A stretch of DNA of 64,000 nt from Rhabdonatronobacter sediminivivens (GTDB taxonomy: Bacteria; Pseudomonadota; Alphaproteobacteria; Rhodobacterales; Rhodobacteraceae): NCBI RefSeq assembly GCF_013415485.1, contig NZ_JACBXS010000003.1, positions 62,001 through 126,000 on the forward strand, in the 5' to 3' direction. Below are positions 7,601 to 16,259 of this stretch, piece after piece. The translations under genes were made by a program, and so were the position numbers. The notes beneath the pieces are model-generated. The model was given only the letters and a program-made list of their open reading frames with translations. It searched no databases and was not told where the DNA came from. Position 1 is the first letter of the stretch; each line of letters begins with the position of its first letter.

Positions 7601-9811
7601 TCAGCCCCGCGCCGCGACCGAGGCGATGAACCGCTCCAGCAGCACGGTATCAATGGGTTTATAGAGGATCGCCACCCCCGCACGGGCGCAGGCATCGCGC
7701 AATGTCTGGCTGCGGTCGGCGGTGATGATGCGTGCGGGCAGCGGCCCGTGCAGATGGCGCATCCGTTCGATCAGCTCCAGCCCGCTGCGGCTGGCGGACA
7801 GGCGGTTGTCCACCAGCAGGAAGTCGGGGGCAATGTCGATCTCCGACACCAGCGCCAGCGCATCGGCATGGCCGCGCGCTTCCAGCACCGAATGGCCCCA
7901 TCCCTCCAGCAACAGGGTCAGGGCGCTGCGGATATCCTCGTCATCCTCGACCAGCAGGCCGATCAGGTCGCGCTTGGGGGCGGGGGCGGGCGCGGCGGGT
8001 TCGGGCGGGGCAGGGGTGGCGGGTCCGGGCGGATCGGCCAGCGGCAGGTCCAGTGTGAAGCGGGTGCCGCGCCCGGGCATGGAATGCAGCGCCAGCGGAT
8101 GGCCCAGCAGGGTCGCCGCGCGGTCCACGATCGCCAGCCCCAGCCCCAGCCCCTCGGAGGCCGAGGCCCGTGCATTCAGGCGGTGAAATTCGCGGAACAC
8201 GGCCTTCTGTTCGGACCGGGGAATGCCGGGGCCGGTGTCCACGACCTCCAGCCGCAGGGTGGTTGCGCCCCGGCGGCGCAGCCCAACCAGAACCCCGCCG
8301 CGGTCGGTATAGCGCAGCGCATTGCCGATCAGGTTCTGCAGAATGCGCCGCAGATAGGCCGCATCGGACACCACCAGCGCATCGCCTCCGCGCAGGCGAA
8401 AGCGCAGGCCCTTTTCGCGCGCCACATGGGAGAATTCATCGGCCAGACGCTGTAGCAGGGGCGCCAGTTGCACCGGACCGGGCCGCAGCGCGGCCTTGCC
8501 GGCCTCCAGCCGCGAAATGTCCAGCAGGGCTTCAAGGATGATCTCCACGCTTTCCAGGGCCGCTGCGGCCTTGTCCAGGGTTTCGGCCCGGCGAGGTTGG
8601 CCCATCTCATCGCGGGCCGCGGCAACGAACAGCTTGGCCGCAGAAAGCGGCTGCAACAGGTCATGGCTGGCCGCCGCCACAAAGCGCGAGCGCGCGGCAT
8701 TGGCGCGTTCGGCATCGGCCAGCGCGGCCTGCAGCTCTTCAGTGCGTTCGGTCACGCGGGCTTCCAGGGTTTCATTGATCCGGCTGAGCGCGGCAATGGC
8801 ACCCCGTTCGGATGTGACATCGGTGAACGAGATCACGAAACCCCGGTCCGGCATGTCCTGGGCAAAGACATCCAGAATGATGGCGCCACGGCGCAATTCG
8901 AACCGCAAGGGCGCGCGCCGCCCCGTCACCCGCGCCCAGTCGCGCAGGGTGGCCATGGTCATCCCCTGACCCAGCCGCACATCGCGCGCCAGCCGCGCCA
9001 CCAGATCGTCGAACACCATGCCCAGCCGCAGCCGCCCCCGGGCCAGACCCAGCAGCTCGGCCACGCGTTCGTTCCAGCCCATCAGCCGCGCGGAAGTGTC
9101 AAAGATCGCCACGCCCTGGCTGATATGGTCCAGCGTGGCACGCACCATCTGCGCCTGATTGTCCAGCAGCTTGCCGCGTTCGGCCCGTTCGGCGCGGATG
9201 ATGTCGGACACATCGGTTTGCAGGATCACCGTGCCGCCATCGCGGGTGCGGTGTTCGGAGACCTGCACCCAGTGGTCCGGCCTCATGCCCACGGTGAACA
9301 TCAGGTGCCGGTCGCGGTGGCGCTGCATGCGGCGTTCGGCCCAGGCCTCGGCGTCGGTGCCTTCGGGCAGGCGCAGGTGGCGTGACCCGGCGACCAGCGC
9401 CACATAGGCTGCAAACCGCAGCCCGGGGCGCAGCTTTTCGCGGATATCGGGCATGTGCATGCCGAAGCGCGAATTGCACATGACCAGCACATCATCGGGG
9501 CCGAACAGGGCGAAGCCCTCCTGCACGGTCTCGATGGCGTTGGCCAGATCCTTGCGGGCGGCCTCGGTTTCGCGGTTGGCCTGTGCCAGGCGGGCGTTGG
9601 ACTGGTTGAGCAGATCGAGCGCCTGCTCCAGATCCTGGGTGCGCTGGCGGACCTGATCCTCCAGCATGGCGGCGCGTTCGAACTGGGCATAGGCGGCGCC
9701 GGCCTCATCGGTCACCTGTTCCACGCGGCGCATCAGCACGTCCACAATGGTCAGCAGCTTTTCGCGCTGGCGGTCGGGCGGGTCGGCGGGGTTGATCAGC
9801 GGATGGGTCAT
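7601..9811 (-). CDS. nahK: Hybrid sensor histidine kinase with two PAS domains and receiver (NahK-like)
   Basis: 736 residues and no membrane segment, so cytosolic. In order: an N-terminal coiled coil (about 20-95), PAS 1 (92-210), PAS 2 (222-340), a second short coiled coil, HisKA with phosphoacceptor His383 in AASHDLLQP, an HATPase_c domain (N box NLIGNALR, G1 DTGPGIP, G2 GLGLGLA, 455-592), a Pro/Ala-rich linker, and a receiver (615-736) with Asp668 in LLVDNRL. The start overlaps the end of the FIST gene by ATGA, so the proteins are translationally coupled. NahK kinases of the NosP nitric-oxide pathway have this neighbour; many lack the fused receiver found here. No response regulator or Hpt gene is adjacent. 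Confidence 0.88.
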   Translation of the reverse strand: MTHPLINPADPPDRQREKLLTIVDVLMRRVEQVTDEAGAAYAQFERAAMLEDQVRQRTQDLEQALDLLNQSNARLAQANRETEAARKDLANAIETVQEGFALFGPDDVLVMCNSRFGMHMPDIREKLRPGLRFAAYVALVAGSRHLRLPEGTDAEAWAERRMQRHRDRHLMFTVGMRPDHWVQVSEHRTRDGGTVILQTDVSDIIRAERAERGKLLDNQAQMVRATLDHISQGVAIFDTSARLMGWNERVAELLGLARGRLRLGMVFDDLVARLARDVRLGQGMTMATLRDWARVTGRRAPLRFELRRGAIILDVFAQDMPDRGFVISFTDVTSERGAIAALSRINETLEARVTERTEELQAALADAERANAARSRFVAAASHDLLQPLSAAKLFVAAARDEMGQPRRAETLDKAAAALESVEIILEALLDISRLEAGKAALRPGPVQLAPLLQRLADEFSHVAREKGLRFRLRGGDALVVSDAAYLRRILQNLIGNALRYTDRGGVLVGLRRRGATTLRLEVVDTGPGIPRSEQKAVFREFHRLNARASASEGLGLGLAIVDRAATLLGHPLALHSMPGRGTRFTLDLPLADPPGPATPAPPEPAAPAPAPKRDLIGLLVEDDEDIRSALTLLLEGWGHSVLEARGHADALALVSEIDIAPDFLLVDNRLSASRSGLELIERMRHLHGPLPARIITADRSQTLRDACARAGVAILYKPIDTVLLERFIASVAARG

Positions 9812-10935
9812 GGCGTTGGACCTGGCGGGTAGATCGCCACCCCGGTCAGGGTCTGGTTGACATGCATGGCGCTGAACTGTTCGCCATAGGTGGAAAAGCC
9901 CACCACCCGGTGCGCCGCCAGAACCTGCGACAGGGCAAAGGCCTTCTGCTTTTCTTCGGCCTCCATCCGGCGCAGCACGCAATCGCAGGCGATGATGGCG
10001 GCGGGCGGGGTGGGCGACGAAAGCGTGCCCAGTTCGCGGCGCAGATGGTCCTCCATGTCCATGGGTTCAGCCAATGTCAGGACCATGCCTTCGGCAATGG
10101 CAGAGTAGAAGACCAGATCGCCGTTATCGGCCACCTGGCGGATGGCGCGCACATGATGGTGCCCGCCCACCCGCACCACCACCGGATGCGCGGCAAAGGT
10201 GAAAGGCGTCAGTTGTGCGGGGTCACGGCCCAGAAGGCGCGCATATTCCAGCGCTGCCGGTTCGGCATTGATCCGGCGCACGATCCGGCGCGCGGGGTCG
10301 GCATCGGTCACCACCATGCGGGTGGCGGTGGGGCGCAGATGGTCCAGCTTGAACACCCGGACGGGGCAGCGTGTGCGCACCAGCGCCACCACCGCCGCAT
10401 TGCGCAGCCGGCGCGTGCCCTGCAGCACCAGGGTTTCCAGAAACCGTGTCCCATCGGCGGCGGACCCGCCAAACAGCGGCACCGGCCCCAACCCTGTTGC
10501 CAGCACCGATGCCAGAGCGTCTTCGCGGTAGGACAGGCCATCGACCAGCAGAAAGGCGAATTCATGCGACCAGTCCGGATGCTGCGCGCTCAGCGCCGCG
10601 CGCCTGCGGATCAGGGTGCTGATCAGCGGATCCGGGTCCAGCCCGGCCAGATCATCGATCAGCAGCGTATCGGCGCTGAAATCCCGTGCCGGCAGTCCGA
10701 TAGCAACAATGGTGTCTTCGGTATAGCCGTTGGTGCCGATTTCCCCCGCCGTGGTGCAGCCGATCACCGGCGCGCCGCTGCCGAACCCTGCGGGCATCCG
10801 CTCCAGCGGGGCCGAGGGCGCGGCCAGCACGATCACCAGCGCCAGCGGCTCCGGTCCCAGTTCCCGGGCCAGCCGGTCCCAGGCATCGGGGTCGGCGGCG
10901 GGGGCCTGGGCGATATGCAGGACGGGCTGGGGCAT
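9808..10935 (-). CDS. nosP: FIST-domain sensory protein (NosP-like)
   Basis: 375 residues with no signal peptide. The N-terminal FIST domain spans about residues 25-215 (GCTTAGEIGTNGYTEDTIV and FGGSAADGTRF are typical) and the FIST_C domain about 220-360 (FYSAIAEGMVL, CDCVLRRMEAE, GFSTYGEQFSAMHVNQT). FIST proteins are cytosolic input modules; the NosP branch binds haem and nitric oxide and controls a kinase encoded in the same operon. Here the kinase gene overlaps by four bases. NosP identity is inferred from this arrangement; I cannot identify the haem ligand by eye, and a small-molecule-binding FIST protein is the alternative. Confidence 0.82.
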   Translation of the reverse strand: MPQPVLHIAQAPAADPDAWDRLARELGPEPLALVIVLAAPSAPLERMPAGFGSGAPVIGCTTAGEIGTNGYTEDTIVAIGLPARDFSADTLLIDDLAGLDPDPLISTLIRRRAALSAQHPDWSHEFAFLLVDGLSYREDALASVLATGLGPVPLFGGSAADGTRFLETLVLQGTRRLRNAAVVALVRTRCPVRVFKLDHLRPTATRMVVTDADPARRIVRRINAEPAALEYARLLGRDPAQLTPFTFAAHPVVVRVGGHHHVRAIRQVADNGDLVFYSAIAEGMVLTLAEPMDMEDHLRRELGTLSSPTPPAAIIACDCVLRRMEAEEKQKAFALSQVLAAHRVVGFSTYGEQFSAMHVNQTLTGVAIYPPGPTP

Positions 10936-11013
10936 GAGCGCAGGCCCTTGCTGGCAGTTGCTGGCGGGTCAGGGTGGCGCAGGGTGCCCGGAAATCCAGC
11001 CTCAGGCAAGCGC

Positions 11014-11724
11014 CTAGGGCTGGTGCCGCGCGGCGATCTGGCGCTGGCGCTTTTCCACCCAGGCCCCGGTCATCATGGCCAGCGCTGCCGCCACCAGCAG
11101 GCCAAGGTTGAACGGCACCCAGGCCAGCGCCAGCGCCACCACCACCGACACGCTGGCCGCCGTCACATGCGCCGCGGTGCGCAGCATCGGCGTGATCAGC
11201 GCCAGAAAGGTGATCGGCACGGCAAAGTCGATCGGCAGCCCCGGCGGCAAGGAGGCCCCCAGCACCCCGCCCGCCCAGGTGGCCAGATACCACGGAAAAC
11301 ACACCGGCGTGATGGTGCCGAAGTAAAAGGCCATCTTCTGCCCCGCGGTCATATCCGGCGTGTTCTCGAATTTCAGGATACTGGCGGCATAGGACTGGTC
11401 CACCAGGAAATAGGCCAGAAACCCGCGTTTCCACCAGGCCACATGCCCCAGATGCGGGGCAAGCGAGGCCGAATACATCGCCATGCGCAGATTGACCGCC
11501 AGCGAGGCCGCCAGAACGATCAGCACCGGCACATTGTCGATCATCATCTGCAGGGCCACGAATTGCGCAGCCCCGGCAATGACCAGGATGGAAAAGCCCA
11601 TCACCTCGGCAATGTTCAGCCCGGCCTCGGCTCCGGCGACGCCAAAGACCATGCCGAAGGGCACGATCACCAGCAGAAAGGGCAGCCCTGCGCGGACCCC
11701 CTGCCAGTATGGCGTTTGTGGCAT
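11014..11724 (-). CDS. azlC: AzlC-family branched-chain amino acid exporter subunit
   Basis: 236 residues with about seven hydrophobic segments and the AzlC signatures PFGMVFGVAGAEAGL, AGAAQFVALQMM and VNLRMAMYSASLAPHL. AzlC pairs with the small AzlD protein to export branched-chain amino acids. The start ATG 11724 gives the canonical PYWQGVRAGLPF N-terminus; the open frame further upstream is Cys/Pro/Arg-rich and not convincing. No azlD frame exists downstream: only 78 bases separate the stop from the FIST gene, nor is one present upstream. Confidence 0.9.
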   Translation of the reverse strand: MPQTPYWQGVRAGLPFLLVIVPFGMVFGVAGAEAGLNIAEVMGFSILVIAGAAQFVALQMMIDNVPVLIVLAASLAVNLRMAMYSASLAPHLGHVAWWKRGFLAYFLVDQSYAASILKFENTPDMTAGQKMAFYFGTITPVCFPWYLATWAGGVLGASLPPGLPIDFAVPITFLALITPMLRTAAHVTAASVSVVVALALAWVPFNLGLLVAAALAMMTGAWVEKRQRQIAARHQP

Positions 11725-11803
11725 GCTGTGCCCCCCGGTTGCTTCACCTGTGCAGCAATAGGGCAACGGGGCGGGGCGTGCAATCGCGGGGCGGCGCCTT
11801 TGA

Positions 11804-12694
11804 TCAGCGCCCGAAGGCGCCGGTGGCCTGGCCCAGCAGCACAAATGCTCGCGCGCTGCGGGTATCGGTCAGGCGGGCAAGATCGGTATCTTCCATCCGC
11901 GGGGCGGTGGCGCGCAGACAGTCGTCAAAGCCGCGCAGGAAGCGGTGGGCATCGTTGCGAAAGGCGGCATCGCTGCGCATGCGGGCAATGGTGCGGTCCA
12001 GGATGTCCACATCCTCCAGCCCGGCCAGCCCGGCAACCTCCGGGCCGCCAAGCCCGTCGGCAAAGGCGCGCCAGAGCGCGGGCGGGGCCGGGGCGGTGGG
12101 CAGGTCATCCATGAAGATGCCTTCCTCGGCCAGGGCGGTGACCACCTGTTGCGCGCTGCGGATCAACGGGCCGGCGGAATGATGGGCCAGGCAGCGTCTG
12201 AGCGCGGCAAACCCCTCGTGGTCTTCGGCGTCTTCGGGGAAATGCAGCGCGCGGATCAGATCGGCATGGGCGGGGGGATCGGCGGCCGCCATGGCCCCCA
12301 GCGCCAGGCTGGGCTGGGTTTCGGCGAGAAGTGTGGTGCCGGTCCGGGTGCTGGCGAAAACCCCCAGCGCGCTGTCGGCCAGCGCGGGTTCGGCCCGCAT
12401 ACGGGCGACAAGGGCGGCGGCCAGATCCTCGGGCGTTGGTGGGGGCGGCGGCTCTGGCCGGTCGCGCAGGGCGGCGATGTCCTGGCGCAGGGCCTGCTGA
12501 CCCCGATGCAGCGCCACCGCCAGCCACAGCATCACCACCGGCAGCGCCGCGGCCAGTGCCGCCAGGGCCAGCGCCGAAGTGCCCGTGCCATCGCCCCGCC
12601 ACAGCACCGCCACCAGCCCCACCCACAACGCCGAGGCGAAACCGGCCAGCCATCCGGCGCGTGAGGGCGCAGCAGGGGGGGGCGGTTTCGTCAT
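11804..12694 (-). CDS. Membrane-anchored protein of unknown function
   Basis: 296 residues, not recognised. A Pro-rich N-terminus is followed by two hydrophobic segments (about residues 14-33 and 42-62), then a charged, Ala-rich, predicted helical cytosolic or periplasmic region containing RPEPPPPPTPED near 85. It starts 20 bases after the greA stop on the same strand and is likely in a greA operon. The start ATG 12694 was chosen because the earlier in-frame region lies inside greA. Composition matches the neighbourhood, so there is no sign of recent transfer. Confidence 0.6.
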   Translation of the reverse strand: MTKPPPPAAPSRAGWLAGFASALWVGLVAVLWRGDGTGTSALALAALAAALPVVMLWLAVALHRGQQALRQDIAALRDRPEPPPPPTPEDLAAALVARMRAEPALADSALGVFASTRTGTTLLAETQPSLALGAMAAADPPAHADLIRALHFPEDAEDHEGFAALRRCLAHHSAGPLIRSAQQVVTALAEEGIFMDDLPTAPAPPALWRAFADGLGGPEVAGLAGLEDVDILDRTIARMRSDAAFRNDAHRFLRGFDDCLRATAPRMEDTDLARLTDTRSARAFVLLGQATGAFGR

Positions 12695-12713
12695 CGCGCC
12701 GGGGTTCGCGGGG

Positions 12714-13184
12714 TCATTCGTACAGGATCCGCAGCACCTCGTAGCTGCGCTGGCCGCCGGGGGTGCGCACTTCGACACTGTCGCCTTCATCCTTGCCGAT
12801 CAGCGCGCGGGCGAGGGGCGACTTGATGTTGAGCAGGCCGTTCTCGATATTCGCCTCGGCCTCGCCCACGATCTGGTAATGGTGTTCTTCCTCGGTATCC
12901 TCGTCGATCACGGTGACGCGGGCGCCGAACTTTATGGCGCCCGAAAGCCGCGCGGGATCGATCACATCGGCCCGCGAGAGGATCGATTCCAGCTCCTTGA
13001 TCCGGCCTTCGATGAAGCTCTGTTTTTCGCGCGCCGAATGGTATTCGGCGTTTTCCGACAGGTCGCCATGTTCGCGCGCCTCGGCGATGGCGCGAATGAT
13101 CGCGGGGCGCTCTTCGGATTTCAGCCGCTTGAGTTCCGCATCAAGCTTCTGATGGCCGTCACGGGTCAGAGGTATCTTGTCCAT
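12714..13184 (-). CDS. greA: Transcription elongation factor GreA
   Basis: 156 residues, the normal length. GreA enters the RNA polymerase secondary channel and stimulates cleavage of backtracked RNA. The N-terminal coiled coil (1-75) carries the acidic tip residues Asp41 and Glu44 in GDLSENAEYHSA, and the C-terminal FKBP-like domain has the conserved SPLARALIGKDEGDSVEV segment. It is upstream of and probably cotranscribed with the membrane protein gene at 11804-12694. Confidence 0.98.
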   Translation of the reverse strand: MDKIPLTRDGHQKLDAELKRLKSEERPAIIRAIAEAREHGDLSENAEYHSAREKQSFIEGRIKELESILSRADVIDPARLSGAIKFGARVTVIDEDTEEEHHYQIVGEAEANIENGLLNIKSPLARALIGKDEGDSVEVRTPGGQRSYEVLRILYE

Positions 13185-13318
13185 TGCGCATCACCATGAT
13201 GTAAAAAAACCGCCCGCAGCATACGCCGGGGCCGTTCCAGATTCCTTCGATATCTGACCGCAGGGCAGGAGCGAATGCAAGCGTTATCGTCGGTGATCGG
13301 TGCCGCGCCCCTGTGCGG

Positions 13319-14224
13319 TCATGCGGGGTCGATGCTGACCAGCGCATCCACCGGTCCCAGGGCCGCGTCCAGATCGCGTTCGATCGCGGCAACCAGCGCC
13401 TGCTGGGCGCGCAGGTCCGGCACGGCGGCGCGCAGCCGGGTTTCCACGACATGGCAGTGGGGCGGGCGGCGCAGGCGCAGGACCGGCACCGCCTCTACCT
13501 CCGGGCGGGCCTGTAGAAGCGCCAGCACCCGGATGGACACATCCGGGTCCACGCGGTCGATCAGCATGTCCACTGCCCGTGTCCCCACGCGCAAGGCGGT
13601 GAAGGTCAGGAACCCGGCGACCACCAGTGTCGCCAGCGTATCGGCGACCGGATAGCCGAAATGCACCGCAATCAACCCCAGCATCACCGCGGCCGAGGCC
13701 ATGGAATCGGTCAGGAAATGCGCCGCATTGGCCTCCAGCGCCATGGAGCGGGTGGCGCGCGCGGCCCGGCGGATCACCACATGGCGCCAGAAATCGGCCA
13801 CCACCGCCACGAAGACCGCCCCGATATACCAGGGTTCCACTGTGACCTCGCTTACCCCGAAGAGCAGCTTGCCCAGTGCCAGATACCAGATGCACAGCGC
13901 GATGATGGACAGCAGTGCCGCCTCGATCAGTGCGGCCAGGGCTTCAAGCTTGTCACGCCCACAGGTCCAGGCGGGGTCAGGCCCGCGCCCGGAAACGGCC
14001 ACCACCACCAGCGTGACCATGGTCACCAGGATATCCACAAGCCCCTGCAGCGCATCGGCAATCAAGGCGAGCGAGCCTGAGATGACGCCGACGATCAGCT
14101 TGCCTAGGGTCAGCACCACCGTGGTGATCAGCGAGATGATCGCCACCGTGACCTTGCGCAGGGTCAGGGCGCGCAGATCCGGGATCCTGTCCTGATGCGG
14201 GGTCTGGGCGCTCAGATCGGTCAT
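13319..14224 (-). CDS. Cation diffusion facilitator (CDF) family metal transporter
   Basis: 301 residues: six transmembrane helices (about residues 25-215) and a C-terminal metallochaperone-like domain. The second half-site in TM5 is H169-x3-D173 (AAHFLTD) as in YiiP/FieF, but the TM2 half-site reads Q60-x3-D64 (QGLVD) where YiiP has Asp-x3-Asp and ZnT proteins His-x3-Asp. The C-terminal domain has a PPHCHVVE cluster that may bind metal. The metal (Zn, Fe, Mn or Cd) cannot be assigned. ATG 14224 is preferred; an in-frame ATG at 14275 would add 17 residues. Confidence 0.92.
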   Translation of the reverse strand: MTDLSAQTPHQDRIPDLRALTLRKVTVAIISLITTVVLTLGKLIVGVISGSLALIADALQGLVDILVTMVTLVVVAVSGRGPDPAWTCGRDKLEALAALIEAALLSIIALCIWYLALGKLLFGVSEVTVEPWYIGAVFVAVVADFWRHVVIRRAARATRSMALEANAAHFLTDSMASAAVMLGLIAVHFGYPVADTLATLVVAGFLTFTALRVGTRAVDMLIDRVDPDVSIRVLALLQARPEVEAVPVLRLRRPPHCHVVETRLRAAVPDLRAQQALVAAIERDLDAALGPVDALVSIDPA

Positions 14225-14507
14225 GGGGCGGTCTTTCGGGAAGATATGGGCAGGTCCGGCAAGGAGGTTGCGCATTCAGCACCGAGCCCCGGCACCAGAT
14301 CAGGCGCCGGGGGCAGGGCTGACTCAAAGACACAAACACGCAACATGGTCCGGGGTTAGCCGTCGAATCCGGCGAAAAGATGAATGTGGCGTGGCTGCGA
14401 CGCGGCGTCCGGTGCTTTGACGCCCTGTTGTGATTGACCGTGGCCGCTCCGCTGCGCTATCGCATCAACGTAACAAAATTTCCCGCCCAGCCATCGAAGG
14501 AGCCGCC

Positions 14508-16154
14508 ATGTCCGGGATCGAGCGCGAAGCCATGGAGTATGATGTCGTGATCGTCGGGGCGGGGCCTGCGGGCCTGTCGGCGGCGATCCGGCTGAAGCAG
14601 CTGGATGCGGATCTGAACGTGGTCCTGCTGGAAAAAGGGTCCGAGGTGGGCGCGCATATCCTGTCCGGTGCCGTGCTGGACCCGGTTGGCCTGGATGCGC
14701 TGATCCCTGACTGGAAGGAGCGCGGCGCGCCGCTGAACGTGCCGGTCACCCGCGATGAATTCCGCGTCCTGGGCCCCGCCGGGCAGATGCGCGTGCCCAA
14801 CTGGCCCATGCCGCCGCTGATGAACAACCACGGCAATTACATCGTGTCCATGGCCAATGTCTGCCGCTGGATGGCCGAACAGGCCGAGGCGCTGGGCGTG
14901 GAGATCTTCCCCGGCATGGCGTGCTCAGAAGTGGTCTATGGCGAGGACGGGCGCGTCAAGGGCGTGGTCGCCGGAGAATTCGGCAAGAACCCCGATGGCA
15001 GCCCCGGCCCGAACTATGAACCGGGCATGGAGCTGCACGGCAAATACGTGTTCCTGTCTGAAGGCGTGCGCGGGTCGCTGTCCAAGGACGTGATGGCGAA
15101 GTTTGACCTGTCCAAGGGGCATGAGCCGCAGAAGTTCGGCCTGGGCATGAAGGAAATCTGGGAGATCGACCCCGAAAAGCACCGCGAGGGGACCGTCACC
15201 CACACCATGGGCTGGCCACTGGGCAAGAATGCAGGCGGCGGCAGCTTCATCTATCACTTTGAAAACAATCAGGTGCTGATCGGCTTCGTGGTGCATCTGA
15301 ACTATGAAAACCCGCATCTTTACCCGTATATGGAGTTCCAGCGCTTCAAGCATCACCCCATGGTGGCCGAGTTGCTGGAGGGCGGCAAGCGCGTGGCCTA
15401 TGGCGCGCGGGCGATCTCGGAAGGGGGCTATCAGTCCATCCCCAAGGTGGTCTTCCCCGGCGGCGCGCTCCTGGGCTGTTCCGCCGGGCTGGTCAACGTG
15501 CCCCGGATCAAGGGCAACCACAACGCCATGCTTTCGGGTAAGGCCGCGGCCGAGGCCGCGCATGAGGCCATCGCAGCCGGGCGCGCAGGCGATGAGCTGA
15601 CCGCCTATGAGCAGGAGCTGCGCAGCGGCCCGGTGGGCAAGGACCTGAAAAAGGTGCGCAACGTCAAGCCCATGTGGTCCAAATGGGGGCTGGTGCCCTC
15701 GCTGGCGCTGGGGGGCCTGGACATGTGGACCAACACGCTGGGCTTTTCGGTCTTCGGCACCATGGGGCACGGCAAGACCGATGCCGCCGCCACCGGCGAG
15801 GCCGCGAAGTTCCAGCCCATCGACTACCCCAAACCCGATGGCAAGCTCAGCTTCGACCGGCTGACCAATGTGGCGTTTTCCTTCACCAACCATGAGGAAA
15901 GCCAGCCCGCGCATCTGACGCTCAAGGACGCTTCGGTGCCCATTGCGGTGAACCTGCCCAAATTTGCCGAACCGGCGCAACGCTATTGCCCGGCCGGGGT
16001 CTATGAGGTGGTGGAAAAGGACGGCAAGTCTGAATTCGTCATCAACTTCCAGAACTGCGTGCATTGCAAGACCTGCGACATCAAGGACCCCAGCCAGAAC
16101 ATCCATTGGGTCACGCCGCAGGGCGGGGACGGGCCGAACTATCCCAACATGTAA
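14508..16154 (+). CDS. Electron transfer flavoprotein-ubiquinone oxidoreductase
   Basis: 548 residues, the usual ETF-QO length. It passes electrons from reduced ETF, loaded by acyl-CoA and dimethylglycine-type dehydrogenases, to the quinone pool at the inner membrane. The FAD-binding loop GAGPAG is at 17-22; the single 4Fe-4S cluster is bound by Cys494, Cys517, Cys520 and Cys523 (C-x22-C-x2-C-x2-C). ATG 14508 has GAAGGAG just upstream (14496-14502). The TPR gene follows 105 bases later and then ispE. Confidence 0.97.
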   Translation: MSGIEREAMEYDVVIVGAGPAGLSAAIRLKQLDADLNVVLLEKGSEVGAHILSGAVLDPVGLDALIPDWKERGAPLNVPVTRDEFRVLGPAGQMRVPNWPMPPLMNNHGNYIVSMANVCRWMAEQAEALGVEIFPGMACSEVVYGEDGRVKGVVAGEFGKNPDGSPGPNYEPGMELHGKYVFLSEGVRGSLSKDVMAKFDLSKGHEPQKFGLGMKEIWEIDPEKHREGTVTHTMGWPLGKNAGGGSFIYHFENNQVLIGFVVHLNYENPHLYPYMEFQRFKHHPMVAELLEGGKRVAYGARAISEGGYQSIPKVVFPGGALLGCSAGLVNVPRIKGNHNAMLSGKAAAEAAHEAIAAGRAGDELTAYEQELRSGPVGKDLKKVRNVKPMWSKWGLVPSLALGGLDMWTNTLGFSVFGTMGHGKTDAAATGEAAKFQPIDYPKPDGKLSFDRLTNVAFSFTNHEESQPAHLTLKDASVPIAVNLPKFAEPAQRYCPAGVYEVVEKDGKSEFVINFQNCVHCKTCDIKDPSQNIHWVTPQGGDGPNYPNM

Positions 16155-16259
16155 AACTGCGGTGATCTGCGCCGCCTGGGGGTGAAACTTCGGGCCGGGC
16201 GATTGTCACTGCCCGGGCGCGGCACTAGGGTTGCAGGCGAAGCAGCGAAGGAGCCTCCC

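Noticed and set aside
9812..9982. Longer N-terminus of the hybrid kinase starting at 9982
   Set aside because: The extra 57 residues lie inside the FIST gene, are Gly/Arg-rich and lack a domain; ATG 9811 in the ATGA overlap is the natural start.
14430..14507. Extra 26 N-terminal residues for ETF-QO
   Set aside because: ATG 14508 has a good Shine-Dalgarno and gives the known family N-terminus; the upstream part is basic, unconserved sequence.
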